Source: Cylindrodendrum hubeiense
Lineage: Eukaryota > Ascomycota > Sordariomycetes > Hypocreales > Nectriaceae
Reading direction: 5' to 3'
Length of the DNA: 63,321 nucleotides
Assembly (NCBI GenBank): GCA_014621425.1
Contig: JAANBB010000224.1
Span: 1 to 63,321, forward strand
The translations under genes and the position numbers were made by a program. Positions 23,936 through 35,210 of this stretch are shown one piece after another. The number at the start of each line of letters is the position of its first letter. The stretch's first letter is position 1. The notes below the pieces were generated by a model. That model did not search any database. It was not told the origin of the DNA and saw nothing but the letters and a program-made list of their open reading frames with translations.

Positions 23936-25820
23936 TTTGATGGATGGTTGGGTCACGACTCGATGTAAAGTCTGTTTGAGGGTGGTGAGGTTAGTATTAA
24001 AGCGAGAGTTGGCGGGCAGAGAGTGTGGGTGGAAGGTTGAGGAATGAACGAGAGGACAGGTCGAACTGGGTAGTGAGTGATGGAAGAAAGGAGCAGTGAA
24101 TCAGAGCTAGGGGAGAGGAAGCCTATGAATAAAAGAAGGCCAAAAGCAGGAGGCCTAGACTTTGCAGCACAGTGGTGTTTGCGTGAGACAAGTCAAGGGG
24201 CGGTTCCACACGTAGTACGGAGTGCCGAGAGATGAAGGGAGGGGAGATGAACGCCCAGGGACCGGGAACACGACGTGAACGGCGAGATGGGAGTGCCAAC
24301 ATCCCTAGGGCTAAGGCCAAAAAAGAAACGGGCTGGGTCTCGAGGGAGAGTGACAGGCGAAGGGAGGGATGGAATTGAGGGAGAGGGAGAGGAACTTGGG
24401 GGGGACGGCAGAGGCATACCTGGTATTGATGGGCGACTGAACGAGGGCGACTCTTTTGAGAGACTGAAACCGAGTGAGGCTGGCTGGAGACGAGGCTTGA
24501 GTGAGGAGGAGACGAGTGATGAAGGTGTAGAGGAGGAAGCTTGAAGGCAACGAGGAATGTGAATCAGGGTGGGAGAGGTGCTTTAAAGGCATGAGGGAAG
24601 GGGCCCAGTGGCCGGCTGGCAAGGCCTAGCGGCGGCTGGTTGCCAGCTGCCAACTGCCAACTGTGCGTGGAGATGAACCAGGATACCTTAGGTTCTGCGG
24701 TCTGCCAGGGAAGGTACGACATGGGATGGACCGCGGTGCTCATCCGCAGCTGCATCACCTCTGCCGTCTGTTAGCAGGCGCAGGGAGGTGCGGGAGTAGC
24801 CCAACGCTCAGGTAGCAAGACGTCCCTGGAAGAGCCACACGCTAGAGTCGCATCTCCGCCACACTGACCATGACATGATGGCAGTGGACGATGCCTGCTC
24901 AGCTGCGGAGGGACACTAAGACCGTGTACTACTTGACTACGTAGTTCGGCTACTGGGGGGAAAAAGATGAGCGCAGGGGCTGGGTGTGGATGGTGTCTGG
25001 GGATGGCAGATGGGGGTGTCTGGGATGAGATCAAGACGTGGGTGGAAAGCAAGGTCAGACCAAGAGCCGCGACCGAGGGTCCGCTTGGAGCAGCACTCTA
25101 AAACCCCAGCTCCACCAGCAGCAATACACGGTCAGGTGGTGTAAGCAGTTCGTCCTACAGACAATGTCGCCGTGCCGGGACGCTGCAGAGGGAGCGGGTT
25201 CCAGGCTATGACGCAGGGCCGCCTCTTCTTCCCGCCATGCGGATGGGCATGCGAAAGGCCGCGCAAGTCATGCACCTTTGTCAATGCCCTGCGGTCGAGG
25301 AAGTCAGCCGGCAGCGAGAAGCAGAGGCAGACAGACAGACACAAGCAGAGCTGGATCGATATGCACCCTGCAGCTTTGATGCTATGTACCACACTAGATC
25401 GCCAAATCGGACCCCACAGCCACCGGACGCTAGACGGAATTGCCAGTGCCATCGGACGAGGCGTCACTACCTAGGTACGGAACACCAGCCCTTTCCTGTT
25501 CTGGGGGGTTGGCCTTTCGGTCCCAATCTATCATAGACTCTGATGGCAAATTATCCTCGAGGAGGCTCCTGAGAAGCTTCGGAGCCTAACCTGGATCAAG
25601 AGACGGCTTGCGGGCGGTGCAAGACACAAGGAACCTTTGATCTATTTTGCTGCAAGCTGGTAATTGCCCATTGTCACGGGAGAGAGAGGCCGCCAGAGAG
25701 AGTGATAGATGGTTGGGTGCACACCCCCGGGTTGCTAACTCAACGTCGCTTCGAAGTGTGTAGGCACCTAGGCAGGAGTACTTACAGAAACCCAGTTTGT
25801 TTGCGGCTTGACAACGGCGG

Positions 25821-25863
25821 CCAAGAAAGCCAAGAAGTCAAGAAGCCAAGAAGCCAAGAAGCC
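25821..25863. repeat. CCAAGAAG-type short tandem repeat
   Basis: Several imperfect CCAAGAAG units run together and continue as GCCACGAA units just to the right. Non-coding, low complexity. Confidence 0.75.
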
Positions 25864-26290
25864 GCGCAGCCACGAAGCCACGAAGGAAGGGTATGACGAG
25901 CACACTGGCCCATTGCAGGGTCGGCACCGTGTGATTTCTCCCATAGCAACCGCTCGCCTGCAGCGCAGTGCATTAGCAGCAGCCTGATTGCCAAAACACA
26001 CACACAACCCACCCTCTTCCCGGCCTCTCCCAGCCGAAAACACGTGTATGGCCGGGAGTTGGAGCAGCCAACAGCGAAGCAAACCCGTGCATTGATGGAC
26101 GTCGATCAACCCGGGTCCAGAGCCCAGGGCCCGGCACAAAGCAGCGCCAACCAAGCTTAGCTGCAGCGAGGTTCACGTTATGAGGTCAGTTGTTGTCGGC
26201 CGATGAAGGCACGGCGTTGTCCGATTGGACAATGGGCCAGTTTTCTTTCCTTGGACATCTGCGAGTCTAGGTACATTGGGTGCGCTTACC

Positions 26291-26340
26291 CCACTCTCCT
26301 CCACTCTCCTCCACTCTCCTCCACTCTGCTTCCACTCTCC
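26291..26340. repeat. CCACTCTCCT 10-mer tandem repeat
   Basis: Three perfect copies of CCACTCTCCT are followed by two diverged copies. Pyrimidine-rich on the plus strand and in non-coding DNA. The 10-base period matches that of the unrelated repeat at 15671. Confidence 0.85.
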
Positions 26341-28509
26341 CCTCCACCGGCCTTGCTTTCGCTGACCCACCTCTTCCGGTTCCCTGGCCACCGACCCAAG
26401 TTTCTTCCCGATCCAAGATTCCATCCATGCTTGTGCTCCATCTCCAACCAACCTCCGACGTAATTCATTCACCGTTGCTTCGCGGTTGCGACACGCCCTA
26501 GCAGATATTGTTGTCACTGGGTTCTCCTTCGTTGTATTGCTTCCCTACCCGGCTCTTCCATTAAGCACCCTCACCAGTACAAGTCATCCCGGCCTAAAGA
26601 AGGTCTGCGTCCTCATCTGTCCGAAACCGACATGCGCTGGACTTTCGCCTACCCCACACACACCCACCATACCCCCTCCTCCCTTGGGCCTTCGTCCCCC
26701 TGCTCAGCTGGTGGCGGGTGGCTTTGCCAGGGCAAGGGGGCCACCGAGAGTCGCTGAGAGTCGCTGGGAGTCGCTGAGAGCCACTGCTTCAAGGAAGACA
26801 GGGGTCTCGGGGGCCCGGCGAGCTGGCGGGAGTTGATGTCATAGGATCGCCCGTGGTCCCATTCTCCCTCATCATGATCATGTCCACAGGCCAGACCGAC
26901 TTGGACCTCAACGGGGCAGCGCTACGATACCCAAAAGGTTCTGGGCTCACACAGCACTGTTGCACTCGACGGCGGCCGGTAACTAGAGCGAGCCAGCCAA
27001 GTCCAATACCCCTGAGCTACCTGATTTTCATCTACTCCCGCTCGCGATAATTCCGATCTGCACGGCTACCTTCTTGTCCGCCCCGATCGGCTTCTTCCTT
27101 TCGCTGTTTGACTAAACCGAACAAGTTTGATTAAAAACTCTGCTGGTCGTGAACTCTAGCCTCTCGCGCCGTCACTCTACCGTCGTCACTCTACCATCGT
27201 CACTCTGCCGTCTAATCATCCGAGCCACCTTGTGTGTGATACAGGACGTGCATATTATCATGCGTACAACTGGTGACCGCCACATCAACCCAAGCGAGTT
27301 GGCAGCCCACTCCAGCTCAATCAATGTGGCTGGTTTCTTTCTCTGCCTCTCTTCAACTTACTCGCCACCACGACGTAACCTTGACGAGAGATCGGACGCT
27401 TGGTTTTTTGCTGAAACAGAGGGGCAATCTTGTCGTTGCACAAACTGCGTCCATCTCTCACCCAGAGATGCAACTGTGCCACCTTTTTTCCCTCTCGTGG
27501 GCCTCACCTGTGCAACTTCCATGCAAGCCATCTGGACCATCACCCTCACTTCTGCACATACCCACCTATCCACTGTCTACTTCCATCTCTAGCTGTTTGC
27601 CATGTCTCGCCTACCGGCACCGCCGTCCCCCACTCAACAATGTACCAGCCTCCCCACGGCGCCGCCTCTGCTCGCTCTGGCGACACCGCCCAATATCCAT
27701 TGCCCGTGATCCTTTCATTTGCACCGAGCCGGCGCTCATCAAGAAAGCGGACATCTGTGCCTGGACGGCTAACTGGGTCTAGGTTAGGCATGATTAAGGG
27801 AGATCGGATTTATAGTGCAAGCAAGGCTAGCCCCAGGTTGGATCGCTGTTTTCAGCTCGACAGGTCCAGTCCGCTTCTGCACCAGCCTCAATAGATTGCT
27901 GCACTTAAACCGCACCCGAGCAGCATCCAGATCCACCCGCGCCAAAAGAACGGCCGAGACCTTTCACCTGACGGGCTGCCATTCGCCAATACTTGTCTCA
28001 TCTCTTTAATTCTCCCGACAATCTCGTCCACGTCACGGATCTGGCGTCCAGGACCTTCCCTCACTCAGCTATTGCCAAGAGGCTGGGATTTCACTGCTCC
28101 AGATATTGGCGGAGGCAACCCGCCTCGCCTGCACGCACATCGATCCCAACCACCGCAGCTGTTCTTCAACAGACACCAACAGACACAACAGTGTTGAAAC
28201 AAATATTGCCTTTTTTAGGAGACGCGTAAGCATCAATACTAATCAACATCTAAAGTAGTTTGACCTTCAGAAATGTCATAAAACTAACCAATCCCTGGGA
28301 ACGACCGGGTTATCCTAACAAATACTCCTGCACAGGCATCCCCACCGGGGATCAATGCCAAATCCCCGAGGTGCCATCAATAGCAAAACAAAGAACCATA
28401 CCATATTACCTTTCTGTACCTAATCATACCATGCCTTCTGACCCATGCCGTCGTGTTCATCTCATCGACAATCATTATACACACTCTGCCTGGATAACAG
28501 TGGTGTTAT

Positions 28510-31363
28510 TTAACCACTGCACATAACGCAGGACTCAGGGTTCTCAATGGAGCCTGGTAGAACTGATTAGCATCTTCCATCTCAAATCAGAATGTTGTTC
28601 TTGGTAACTTACAAGCCAGAACAGCGTCCGAGTAGATGTCGCGCTCACGCTCCTCACTATCCTCATCAAGGTCCTCGGATTGGTTGCTCTTCTTGAGGCT
28701 CAGCTCCTCATCCTTGACCGTGTCGGCGGGCTCAGTAGGCAGAGTCTTGGGGCTGTCACCCTCCTCGACATCGGCCTTCATGGAAGGTGCCTTGCCGGGA
28801 GGAGGTGTGGCGGTAGGAGTGGGCATGCCGCTGGAGCTGAGAGAGTTGCCCGAGGCGCCCTCCTTCCTGCCAGCAGCCACGCCGCGGGGGACCGCAGAAT
28901 GAGAAGACATGTAGCTCGTTCCCGAGGGAGGAGCTCGCTTCTTCAAGGTCCGGGGCTGACCGACGTTGCTGTCAGCAATCTTGAGTGCCTCCTGGTCAAC
29001 AGTAAACTGAATAGGAGCGGCGGCGGCCGTCGTGCGCAGGTAGTACATGCCAGTCTTGAGACCGAGCTTCCAGCCAGCAAAGTGCATGCTGGTGATCTTG
29101 CCCATAGTGGGATCCTTCATGTGGATGTTGAGGGACTGGGACTGATCAATGAAGGCACCTCGGTCGGCAGACATCTGGAGGACCTGGCGCTGAGAGATCT
29201 CCCACACCGTCTTGTACAGAGACTTGATGTCGGCAGGGATGTTGGGAATGTTCTGGATGGAACCATTCTCGGCAATGATTCGGTTCTTCATGGCATCCGA
29301 CCACAGGCCCATATCAACGAGGTCCTTGAGGAGCCAGGGGTTAACAACCTGGAACTCACCAGCCAAGACACGGCGCTGGTAGATGTTGGAGGTATAGGGC
29401 TCGAAGCACTCGTTGTTGCCCAGGATCTGCGAAGTACTGGCAGTAGGCATGGGGGCGAGGAGCAAGCTGTTGCGCATACCGTGCTCTATCACATCCGCAC
29501 GGAGAGTCTCCCAGTCCCAGAGGTCAGAGGGCTTCACGTTCCACATGTCGAACTGAAGAATGCCCTCGGAGGCGGGAGAACCCTTGAAGGTAGAGTAGGG
29601 ACCCTGCTCCTTGGAGAGCTGCACGGAGGCAGTAAGAGCAGCGTGGTAGATGGTCTCGAAGATCTGCTTGTTCAGCTCACGAGCCTCAGGGGACTCGAAG
29701 GGCATGCGGAGAGCGAGGAAGGCATCGGCCAGACCCTGGACACCGACACCAATGGGTCGGTGGCGCATGTTGCTGTTGCGAGCCTCAATGACGGGGTAGT
29801 GGTTGACATCAATGATCTTGTTCAGGTTGCGGACAACGACCTGGGTGACCTCATGCAGCTTCTTGAAGTCGTAGCAACCCTCGTTGTAGTCCACAAAAGA
29901 GGGCAGAGCCAGGGAGGCAAGGTTACACACAGCGACCTCATCAGGGGCGCAGTACTCAATGATCTCAGTGCAGAGGTTGGAGCTGCGGATGGTGCCCAGG
30001 TTCTTCTGGTTGCTCTTGCGGTTGCAGGCGTCCTTGTACAGCATGAAGGGGTTACCAGTCTCGGTCTGAGCCTCGAGGATGGCATACCACAGCTTCTGGG
30101 CCTTGATGGTCTTGCGACCCTTGTTAAGCTTCTCGTACTTCTCGTACAAGGCCTCGAACTCATCGCCGTAGCAGTCGGCCAGGCCGGGGCACTCGTTGGG
30201 GCACATGAGAGTCCAATCACCGTTCTTCTCGACACGCTTCATGAACAGATCAGGGATCCACAGAGCCAAGAAAAGGTCGCGAGCTCGGACCTCTTCCTTT
30301 CCGTGGTTCTTGCGCAGATCAAGGAACTCGAAGACATCGGCGTGCCAGGGCTCAAGGTAGATGGCGAAAGCACCAGGTCGCTTGTTGCCACCCTGGTCGA
30401 CGTATCGAGCAGTGTTGTTGAAGACACGGAGCATGGGAATGACACCGTTAGAAGTACCGTTGGTACCGGCAATGTAGGAGCCAGTGGCACGGATTCGGTG
30501 AGCGTTGAGACCGATACCGCCAGCCATCTTGGAGATCATGGCACAGGTCTTGAGAGTGTCATAGATACCCTCAATGCTGTCCTCCTTCATGTCAACCAGG
30601 AAGCAGGAGGACAATTGAGGCTGAGGGGTACCAGCATTGAAAAGGGTGGGCGAAGCATGAGTGAACAGCTTGCTGGACATGAGGTTGTAAGTCTCTAGGA
30701 CACGCTCAATGTCGTCACCCCAGATGCCGACGGACACACGCATGATCATGTGCTGGGGCCGCTCAACAATCTTTCCATCAATCTTGAGGAGGTAAGATCG
30801 CTCCAGAGTCTTGAAGCCGAAGTATTGGTAGTTGAAGTCGCGGTCATAGACAATGGCAGAGTCCAGCTCCTCCTTGTGACGCATGACGCACTCATAAGTC
30901 TCCTTGGAGATCATGGGCGACAGCCGGCCGTTCTTCTCGTTGACATAGTGGTAGAGGTCGCTGACAACAGCGGACCACTGCTTCTTGGTCTGCTTGTGGA
31001 GGTTGGAGACGGCAATACGGGCCGCCAGGATGGCGTAGTCGGGGTGCGTAACCGTCATGTACGCAGCAGTCTCGGCAGCCTGTACCATCATTGTCAGTCA
31101 ACTGAAGAAGTATGGGAAACCACATGGGACTTACGAGATCGTCTAATTGGACAGTGGTCACACCGCCATAGACACCTGAGATGACCTTCTGGGTGATGGC
31201 GACGGGGTCAACGTGGTCAACGTCTAGGCCGTAACACAGCCTGGAGACACGGGCAGTGATCTTGTCGAACTGGACACGCTCCTGGCGTCCATCTGTGCGA
31301 TGGTCAGCGTTAAATAGGCAGGCTCAGGCTCATGAGATACATACCGCGCTTTCTGACGAACAT
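28510..31363 (-). CDS. RNR1: Ribonucleoside-diphosphate reductase, large subunit
   Basis: Four exons, 31363..31345 (19 nt), 31292..31135, 31079..28613 and 28553..28510, join to 895 residues. Class I ribonucleotide reductase alpha subunit: reduces NDPs to dNDPs in the cytosol with a small radical-bearing subunit that is not in this window. The N-terminus (MFVRKRDGR to about residue 95) is the ATP-cone regulatory domain. Active-site residues fall at Cys218 (SSCFLVDM), Cys429 and Glu431 (NLCTEI) and Cys444 (CNLASLALP), the same numbers as in the human enzyme. An acidic, Ser/Pro-rich linker near residues 780-880 leads to the swinging tail CVMCSG, with redox cysteines 890 and 893. That tail lies entirely in the 44-nt last exon: retaining the last intron (28554..28612) would replace it with a short unrelated end. 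CGCG-core sites lie about 235-270 bases upstream. A 672-codon antisense open frame is a shadow. Confidence 0.97.
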
Positions 31364-31597
31364 GGCGGTGGCTAAGAAGGGTTGAGATAGCGGCGGGGAG
31401 GACGGGATGAACCGGATGCAGGCTGATGCAAGGTTCTCTTCCCTGCTAGATGGAGCAGCTGGAAGACGAGGCGGTTTCGAAAAGAAGATTTGAGACGCTT
31501 GAGACAAGATGGGTATTGTCCAAGGTGGTTCGCAGTAGTTTGTCGAGGGGATGTGGGATGCAGGTTTGACAGGATGGTCGAGGGAGGTTTTATGGGA

Positions 31598-31635
31598 GGC
31601 GCGTCTTAGAACGCGACGCCAATTTTTAGCGCGAC
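31598..31635. promoter_or_regulatory. Cluster of CGCG cores, MBF/E2F-like, upstream of RNR1
   Basis: Three CGCG cores sit in 38 bases: GGCGCGTC, AACGCGAC and TAGCGCGAC preceded by a T-run. They resemble the MCB element of fungal MBF (core ACGCGT) and E2F sites (T-run then SCGC). RNR1 is a classic G1/S target of MBF in yeasts. The link here is inferred from position and motif; none of the three is a perfect ACGCGT. Confidence 0.4.
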
Positions 31636-31935
31636 AACACCCAAGCGCATTGGGAAATCCATTAAAGTCCCAGCCGGCAACCTCAGGCAACGTTCAGGCA
31701 ACGCCCGCGCCCATGCAACAATTTCCCGATTGCGACTCAAGCCGGGCTCGTCCGGGCCCGTTGGAACTCGTTCCGCACTCGGGAACTCGGTGAGAGCATC
31801 GGATTTCGTCGTAACTCCTGGATTCTGCCCTGGAAACCGCAATCCTCAACAGTCCGCTCCGATATCGCGTCGCCGCGTCCCCTGGTCAATGGACATGGAT
31901 CGTGGTGGGGTCTGATCTCGGACTGGCGCGCGGAG

Positions 31936-31943
31936 TCACGTGA
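31936..31943. promoter_or_regulatory. TCACGTGA palindrome, E-box
   Basis: Perfect 8-base palindrome containing CACGTG, the recognition core of bHLH factors such as Cbf1 and Pho4 types. It lies in the divergent RNR1/TatD promoter, about 210 bases from the TatD start. Function is unproven. Confidence 0.35.
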
Positions 31944-32146
31944 GTGGAGCTGCAATTATTAATTGAACGGGCTTGGCGGCGAATCCACGGGCCAACCTCT
32001 CGTAATCGTGACTGAGAGCAGATGGAGACGTGTCTGGGGGGACAACCAATGAACGAGCAGTGCAATTACCGCCTGTGTGACTCTTACAATCCTGATGGTC
32101 CTGCTGCCTGTCAGCCACTCAAGCGCCATTGTTGCACGCTGAACCC

Positions 32147-33574
32147 ATGACATTGAGAAGGCTTCCCCTGCGAGTCCCGGTTCACAATCTTGGCTTCAGA
32201 TCCCAAGCGGCAAATTTGAGATTCATCACCATGGCTTCAGTCCCGTCAGGCTCTGAGCTCGTGGGTGTGGGTGCTTCAAGCTACAAACCCAGATACATCG
32301 ATGTGCGTGCCCATTCCTACGTCTCCCACCCAACCCCAAATGTGGAGACCTCCCTTGACTTACACGCGGGATCCGTCCAGTAGATCGGCATCAACTTGTC
32401 GGATCCCATCTTTCGAGGCCGATACTATGGCAAACAACGGCACCCCGACGATATGGCTGGTGTCATTGGCAGAGCCCTCGAAGTGGGCTGCTCGAAACTC
32501 ATAGTCACGGGCTCTGACTTGGGCAACTCTCGTGATGCTCTCCAGCTCGCAGATGAGTATCGTGAGTTAATCTCCATCACCTTATTCTATCCCAGGGTTG
32601 TTGGCTAACAACTCGTGACAATAGCTGGGACTGTCTTCACCACTGCCGGCATTCACCCCTGTAGCAGCGCAGTCTTTAGTACTGCCGGACCTTCACATGA
32701 CTCGGAACATACAGCCCCGTGTGACCCAGACCCGGAAGCCCCAGTCTCCGAAGAGCATCCCCCTGACGCCGAAAAGACGGAGAAGCTCATCGCCGACCTC
32801 ATCACCTTGGTTTCCGAAGCCCAGACTTCAGACAAGAAGAGCCTGGTTGCTATGGGCGAATTCGGCCTCGATTACGATCGTCTGCACTACTGCTCCAAGG
32901 CCATCCAGCTGCACTCCTTTGCCGCCCAACTCAAGGCCGCCGCCTCATTGAAGCCCCAGCTACCCTTGTTCCTACACTCGAGAGCTGCCCATGCCGACTT
33001 CGTGCGGTTGCTCAAGGAAGCCTTTGGTGAGAAGCTGGAGAAACTGGACAAGGGTGGCGTCGTTCACAGTTTCACTGGGACAGCTGAGGAAATGCGGGAG
33101 CTGATGGACCTGGGATTGTACATTGGAATCAACGGCTGCAGCTTCAAGACGGTCGACAACTGTGCCGTCGTTAAGGAGGTCAGTCTCGACCGGCTCATGA
33201 TTGAGACAGACGGGCCCTGGTGTGAGGTCAGGCCGAGCCACGAGGGCTGGAAGTATTTGATCGAGAAGAAGGACAAGCTCGTGGTAGATGCGGAGCAGAA
33301 CGGATCTGCCATCGCCCCCGAGGCAGCGCCAAAACAGCAGAAGCAAAAACAGGCCAAGAAGAATCAGAAGAAGGAGCCCGAAGTCCCGGAACGCTTCAAG
33401 GTGGTCAAGAAGGAGAAGTGGGTGGAGGGAGCCATGGTCAAGGGTCGCAACGAGCCATGCAATATTGAGCGCGTGGCCAAGATCATAGCTGGTATCAAAG
33501 AAGTCAGCGTCGAAGAGGTGTGCGAGGCGTCATGGCGGAACACAGTGGCGGTGTTTGGAGTAGAAGACAACTAA
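32147..33574 (+). CDS. TatD-family metal-dependent deoxyribonuclease
   Basis: Three exons, 32147..32302, 32384..32561 and 32625..33574, encode 427 residues. Intron 1 (81 nt, GTGCGT donor, TAG acceptor) splits YID from IGINLSDPIFRG; intron 2 is 63 nt. TatD landmarks in order: IGINLSD (eukaryotic members have this in place of the bacterial HxH), GIHPCSS, GEFGLDYDR with the catalytic Glu, LFLHSRAAH, VVHSFTG, and IETDGPWCEVRPSH with the metal-binding Asp. The family are TIM-barrel 3'-5' exonucleases acting in DNA repair and apoptotic DNA fragmentation. Two lineage-type insertions are visible: an acidic Pro/Glu-rich loop after GIHPC and a Lys-rich stretch (KQKQAKKNQKK) before the last helices. The N-terminus from 32147 is Arg-rich and lacks acids until about residue 30, fitting a mitochondrial presequence; the ATG at 32231 would give a cytosolic form. 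Only 85 bases separate its stop from that of the convergent CENP-N-type gene. Confidence 0.93.
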
Positions 33575-33659
33575 AATTTAGACGGGAGGACGTCCCGTCA
33601 TGGGGTATCAACTATAGAAAAGGGGATAGAATAGACGCCGCTCCAGATCCGATACCATG

Positions 33660-35210
33660 TCATGTCATACCGGAGCCCTTGTGACCGCGTATTCTACCAT
33701 GCCTGACAATTCCCGTCGTTACTCCGTCCTCCCCTGTCATCCATCCGGGCATTCGTTCACCGTCCACTATCCCGGCCTCGACAAGTTGCCTCACACCAGC
33801 CCAAACATGCGCGCCCTGAAATGAGATTTTGATGGTTGGTGTCCATGTTTGTGAATCCTCTGCATCCTCTGCATCCTCCATCACGACATCGTCATCGTCA
33901 TCGTCAAGCGAGTTCGCTTCTCGGATGACTGCGTCAATCTTGCTTCGTCGACGTTTTGTGTTTCTGTTCTCGTCGCCAGTTTGGTCGGCATCCCTCTCAT
34001 AATCATCATCCCCCGCAAGCGCCCGTATTGAAGGAAAGGTGTCCTGTAACACTATCTCGACCCTCTCAATACCTCTTCCATCTGTAACGATGCCAGACTC
34101 GCCAAATCGTGCTTCGGCAATCACTTTTGCGCGCTTTGCTGCCCGTTGTACTGGTGTTAACTCTGCCCCTCGCTTTTGCCCAATACTTGAATCTGATGAT
34201 TCTCTGGAGAGTGGCGGGGTGGGGAGTACTGTGTCCAAGGGAGACTGTTTCTTCTTCTCATCGCTGTAGATGCTCCAACCGCCACCTGCAGAATTCGTGC
34301 GCCCTGATCCCTTCTTTTCTAGGATGGCGTCCAAATTCCGACTCGTGAGGTTGCTGCTTTTGAGAGTGTACCGTTCCCGAGGACGAGAGAGAGCCTTGGG
34401 AACTCCGTCCACAATCAAACTTTGCAAACTTTTGGACTCGCCTGAACTGGTGGAACCGGTGCTTTGAGACTTGGTGACGTAAAGAGCAGGAACACCATCC
34501 GGAAAGGCAATGTAGACGGTCCGTGAGGAATCGAAGTTTGCAGCAGTTCCAGATCCGTCGCGACTTGACAAGGCCAAGTTGGTGGTGTATGGCGAGTCGA
34601 TAACAAATATTCGCAGGATCAAAACAGGTAGATCCTTGGGTCGGTGAAATTGATAATGGGTCTTCACATCAGGCAGAACCTGGTTCTGGAGGTTCTGGAG
34701 AAATGTCGACGGATGAAATCGGGGGATGGTGAGGCTCTTTCGATCCACTTTGAGGATTTCCTCGTCTTCGCCATTCCGAGACGGCGGCAATAGGGGCAGA
34801 ATCTGATATGCTGACCACTTCTGGGAGGTAGGATTCTGCTCAAAGTAGGCGAGGTCCCCCATGGCCAGTTGGTACAGCGTCAAGCCATGCCGCCAGTCAC
34901 CTTCGAGTATGCGGCTAATTACGTCGCGTTTTGATCCCTTCTGCTGCTGCATTTCTAGGTAGAGTTGGCGAAGTTCGTCGGGAGACTGACACGGAGGGTA
35001 GATGTCATCGGGATCCTCGTCTTCATCATCCGCCCTCTGGAGAAAGGGGATGGCATTGGGGAGACTCCCATCATCAAGCCAATCCAGGGCGAGTGAGATT
35101 AACGACTCGCGTGATAGACGACTAAGGCTTTTCTGGACAGCAGGGTTTGTAGAGTCGACACGAAGTGTAGACGGCAACCTGGCCGTGGTTGGGACAGAGA
35201 TTCGCGCCAT
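33660..35210 (-). CDS. CHL4: CENP-N/Chl4/Mis15-type inner kinetochore protein
   Basis: Single exon from the ATG at 35210, 516 residues. The N-terminal 320 residues match what I recognise as the Chl4/Mis15 family: SLSRLSRESLISLALDWL, YPPCQSPDELRQLYLEMQ, then KRDVISRILEGDWRHGLTLYQLAMGDLAYF. Later come WSAYQILPL and a block around LPVLILRIFVIDSPY. Known role: CENP-N is part of the constitutive centromere network and helps load or hold CENP-A nucleosomes; yeast Chl4 was found through chromosome loss. The C-terminal third includes basic patches (KRRRSK) and an acidic run (DDDDDDVVMEDAED), then a more conserved end (IKISFQGAHVWAGVRQLV). It is divergent from the PDAP1-type gene and overlaps the TatD gene's 3' region. 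Assignment rests on motif memory without alignment. Confidence 0.85.
   Translation of the reverse strand: MARISVPTTARLPSTLRVDSTNPAVQKSLSRLSRESLISLALDWLDDGSLPNAIPFLQRADDEDEDPDDIYPPCQSPDELRQLYLEMQQQKGSKRDVISRILEGDWRHGLTLYQLAMGDLAYFEQNPTSQKWSAYQILPLLPPSRNGEDEEILKVDRKSLTIPRFHPSTFLQNLQNQVLPDVKTHYQFHRPKDLPVLILRIFVIDSPYTTNLALSSRDGSGTAANFDSSRTVYIAFPDGVPALYVTKSQSTGSTSSGESKSLQSLIVDGVPKALSRPRERYTLKSSNLTSRNLDAILEKKGSGRTNSAGGGWSIYSDEKKKQSPLDTVLPTPPLSRESSDSSIGQKRGAELTPVQRAAKRAKVIAEARFGESGIVTDGRGIERVEIVLQDTFPSIRALAGDDDYERDADQTGDENRNTKRRRSKIDAVIREANSLDDDDDDVVMEDAEDAEDSQTWTPTIKISFQGAHVWAGVRQLVEAGIVDGERMPGWMTGEDGVTTGIVRHGRIRGHKGSGMT

Larger units (their letters stand above)
23936..28509. other. 4.6-kb intergenic region without recognisable genes
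   Basis: Lies between the CFEM start and the RNR1 stop codon. Short open frames occur on both strands, but none has a recognisable motif or a plausible spliced extension. The CFEM promoter should lie within the first kilobase. Microsatellite-like tracts lie at 25.8 and 26.3 kb, and the right end (about 28200-28509) holds the RNR1 3' region. Confidence 0.5.
31364..32146. other. Divergent promoter, RNR1/TatD
   Basis: About 780 bases shared by two divergent genes. It contains three clustered CGCG cores on the RNR1 side and a TCACGTGA palindrome nearer the TatD gene, listed separately. No coding frame is supported. Confidence 0.55.

Noticed and set aside
27430..27894. 154-codon plus-strand frame upstream of the RNR1 3' end
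   Set aside because: Overlaps another frame of similar length on the same strand, rich in His, Pro and Ser, no recognisable fold or splice partners.
28680..30698. 672-codon open frame on the plus strand across RNR1
   Set aside because: It is antisense to a firmly identified gene, has no motif, and arises from the codon bias of RNR1 (few antisense stops). The same holds for the 402-codon frame at 3446..4654 over the DENN gene.
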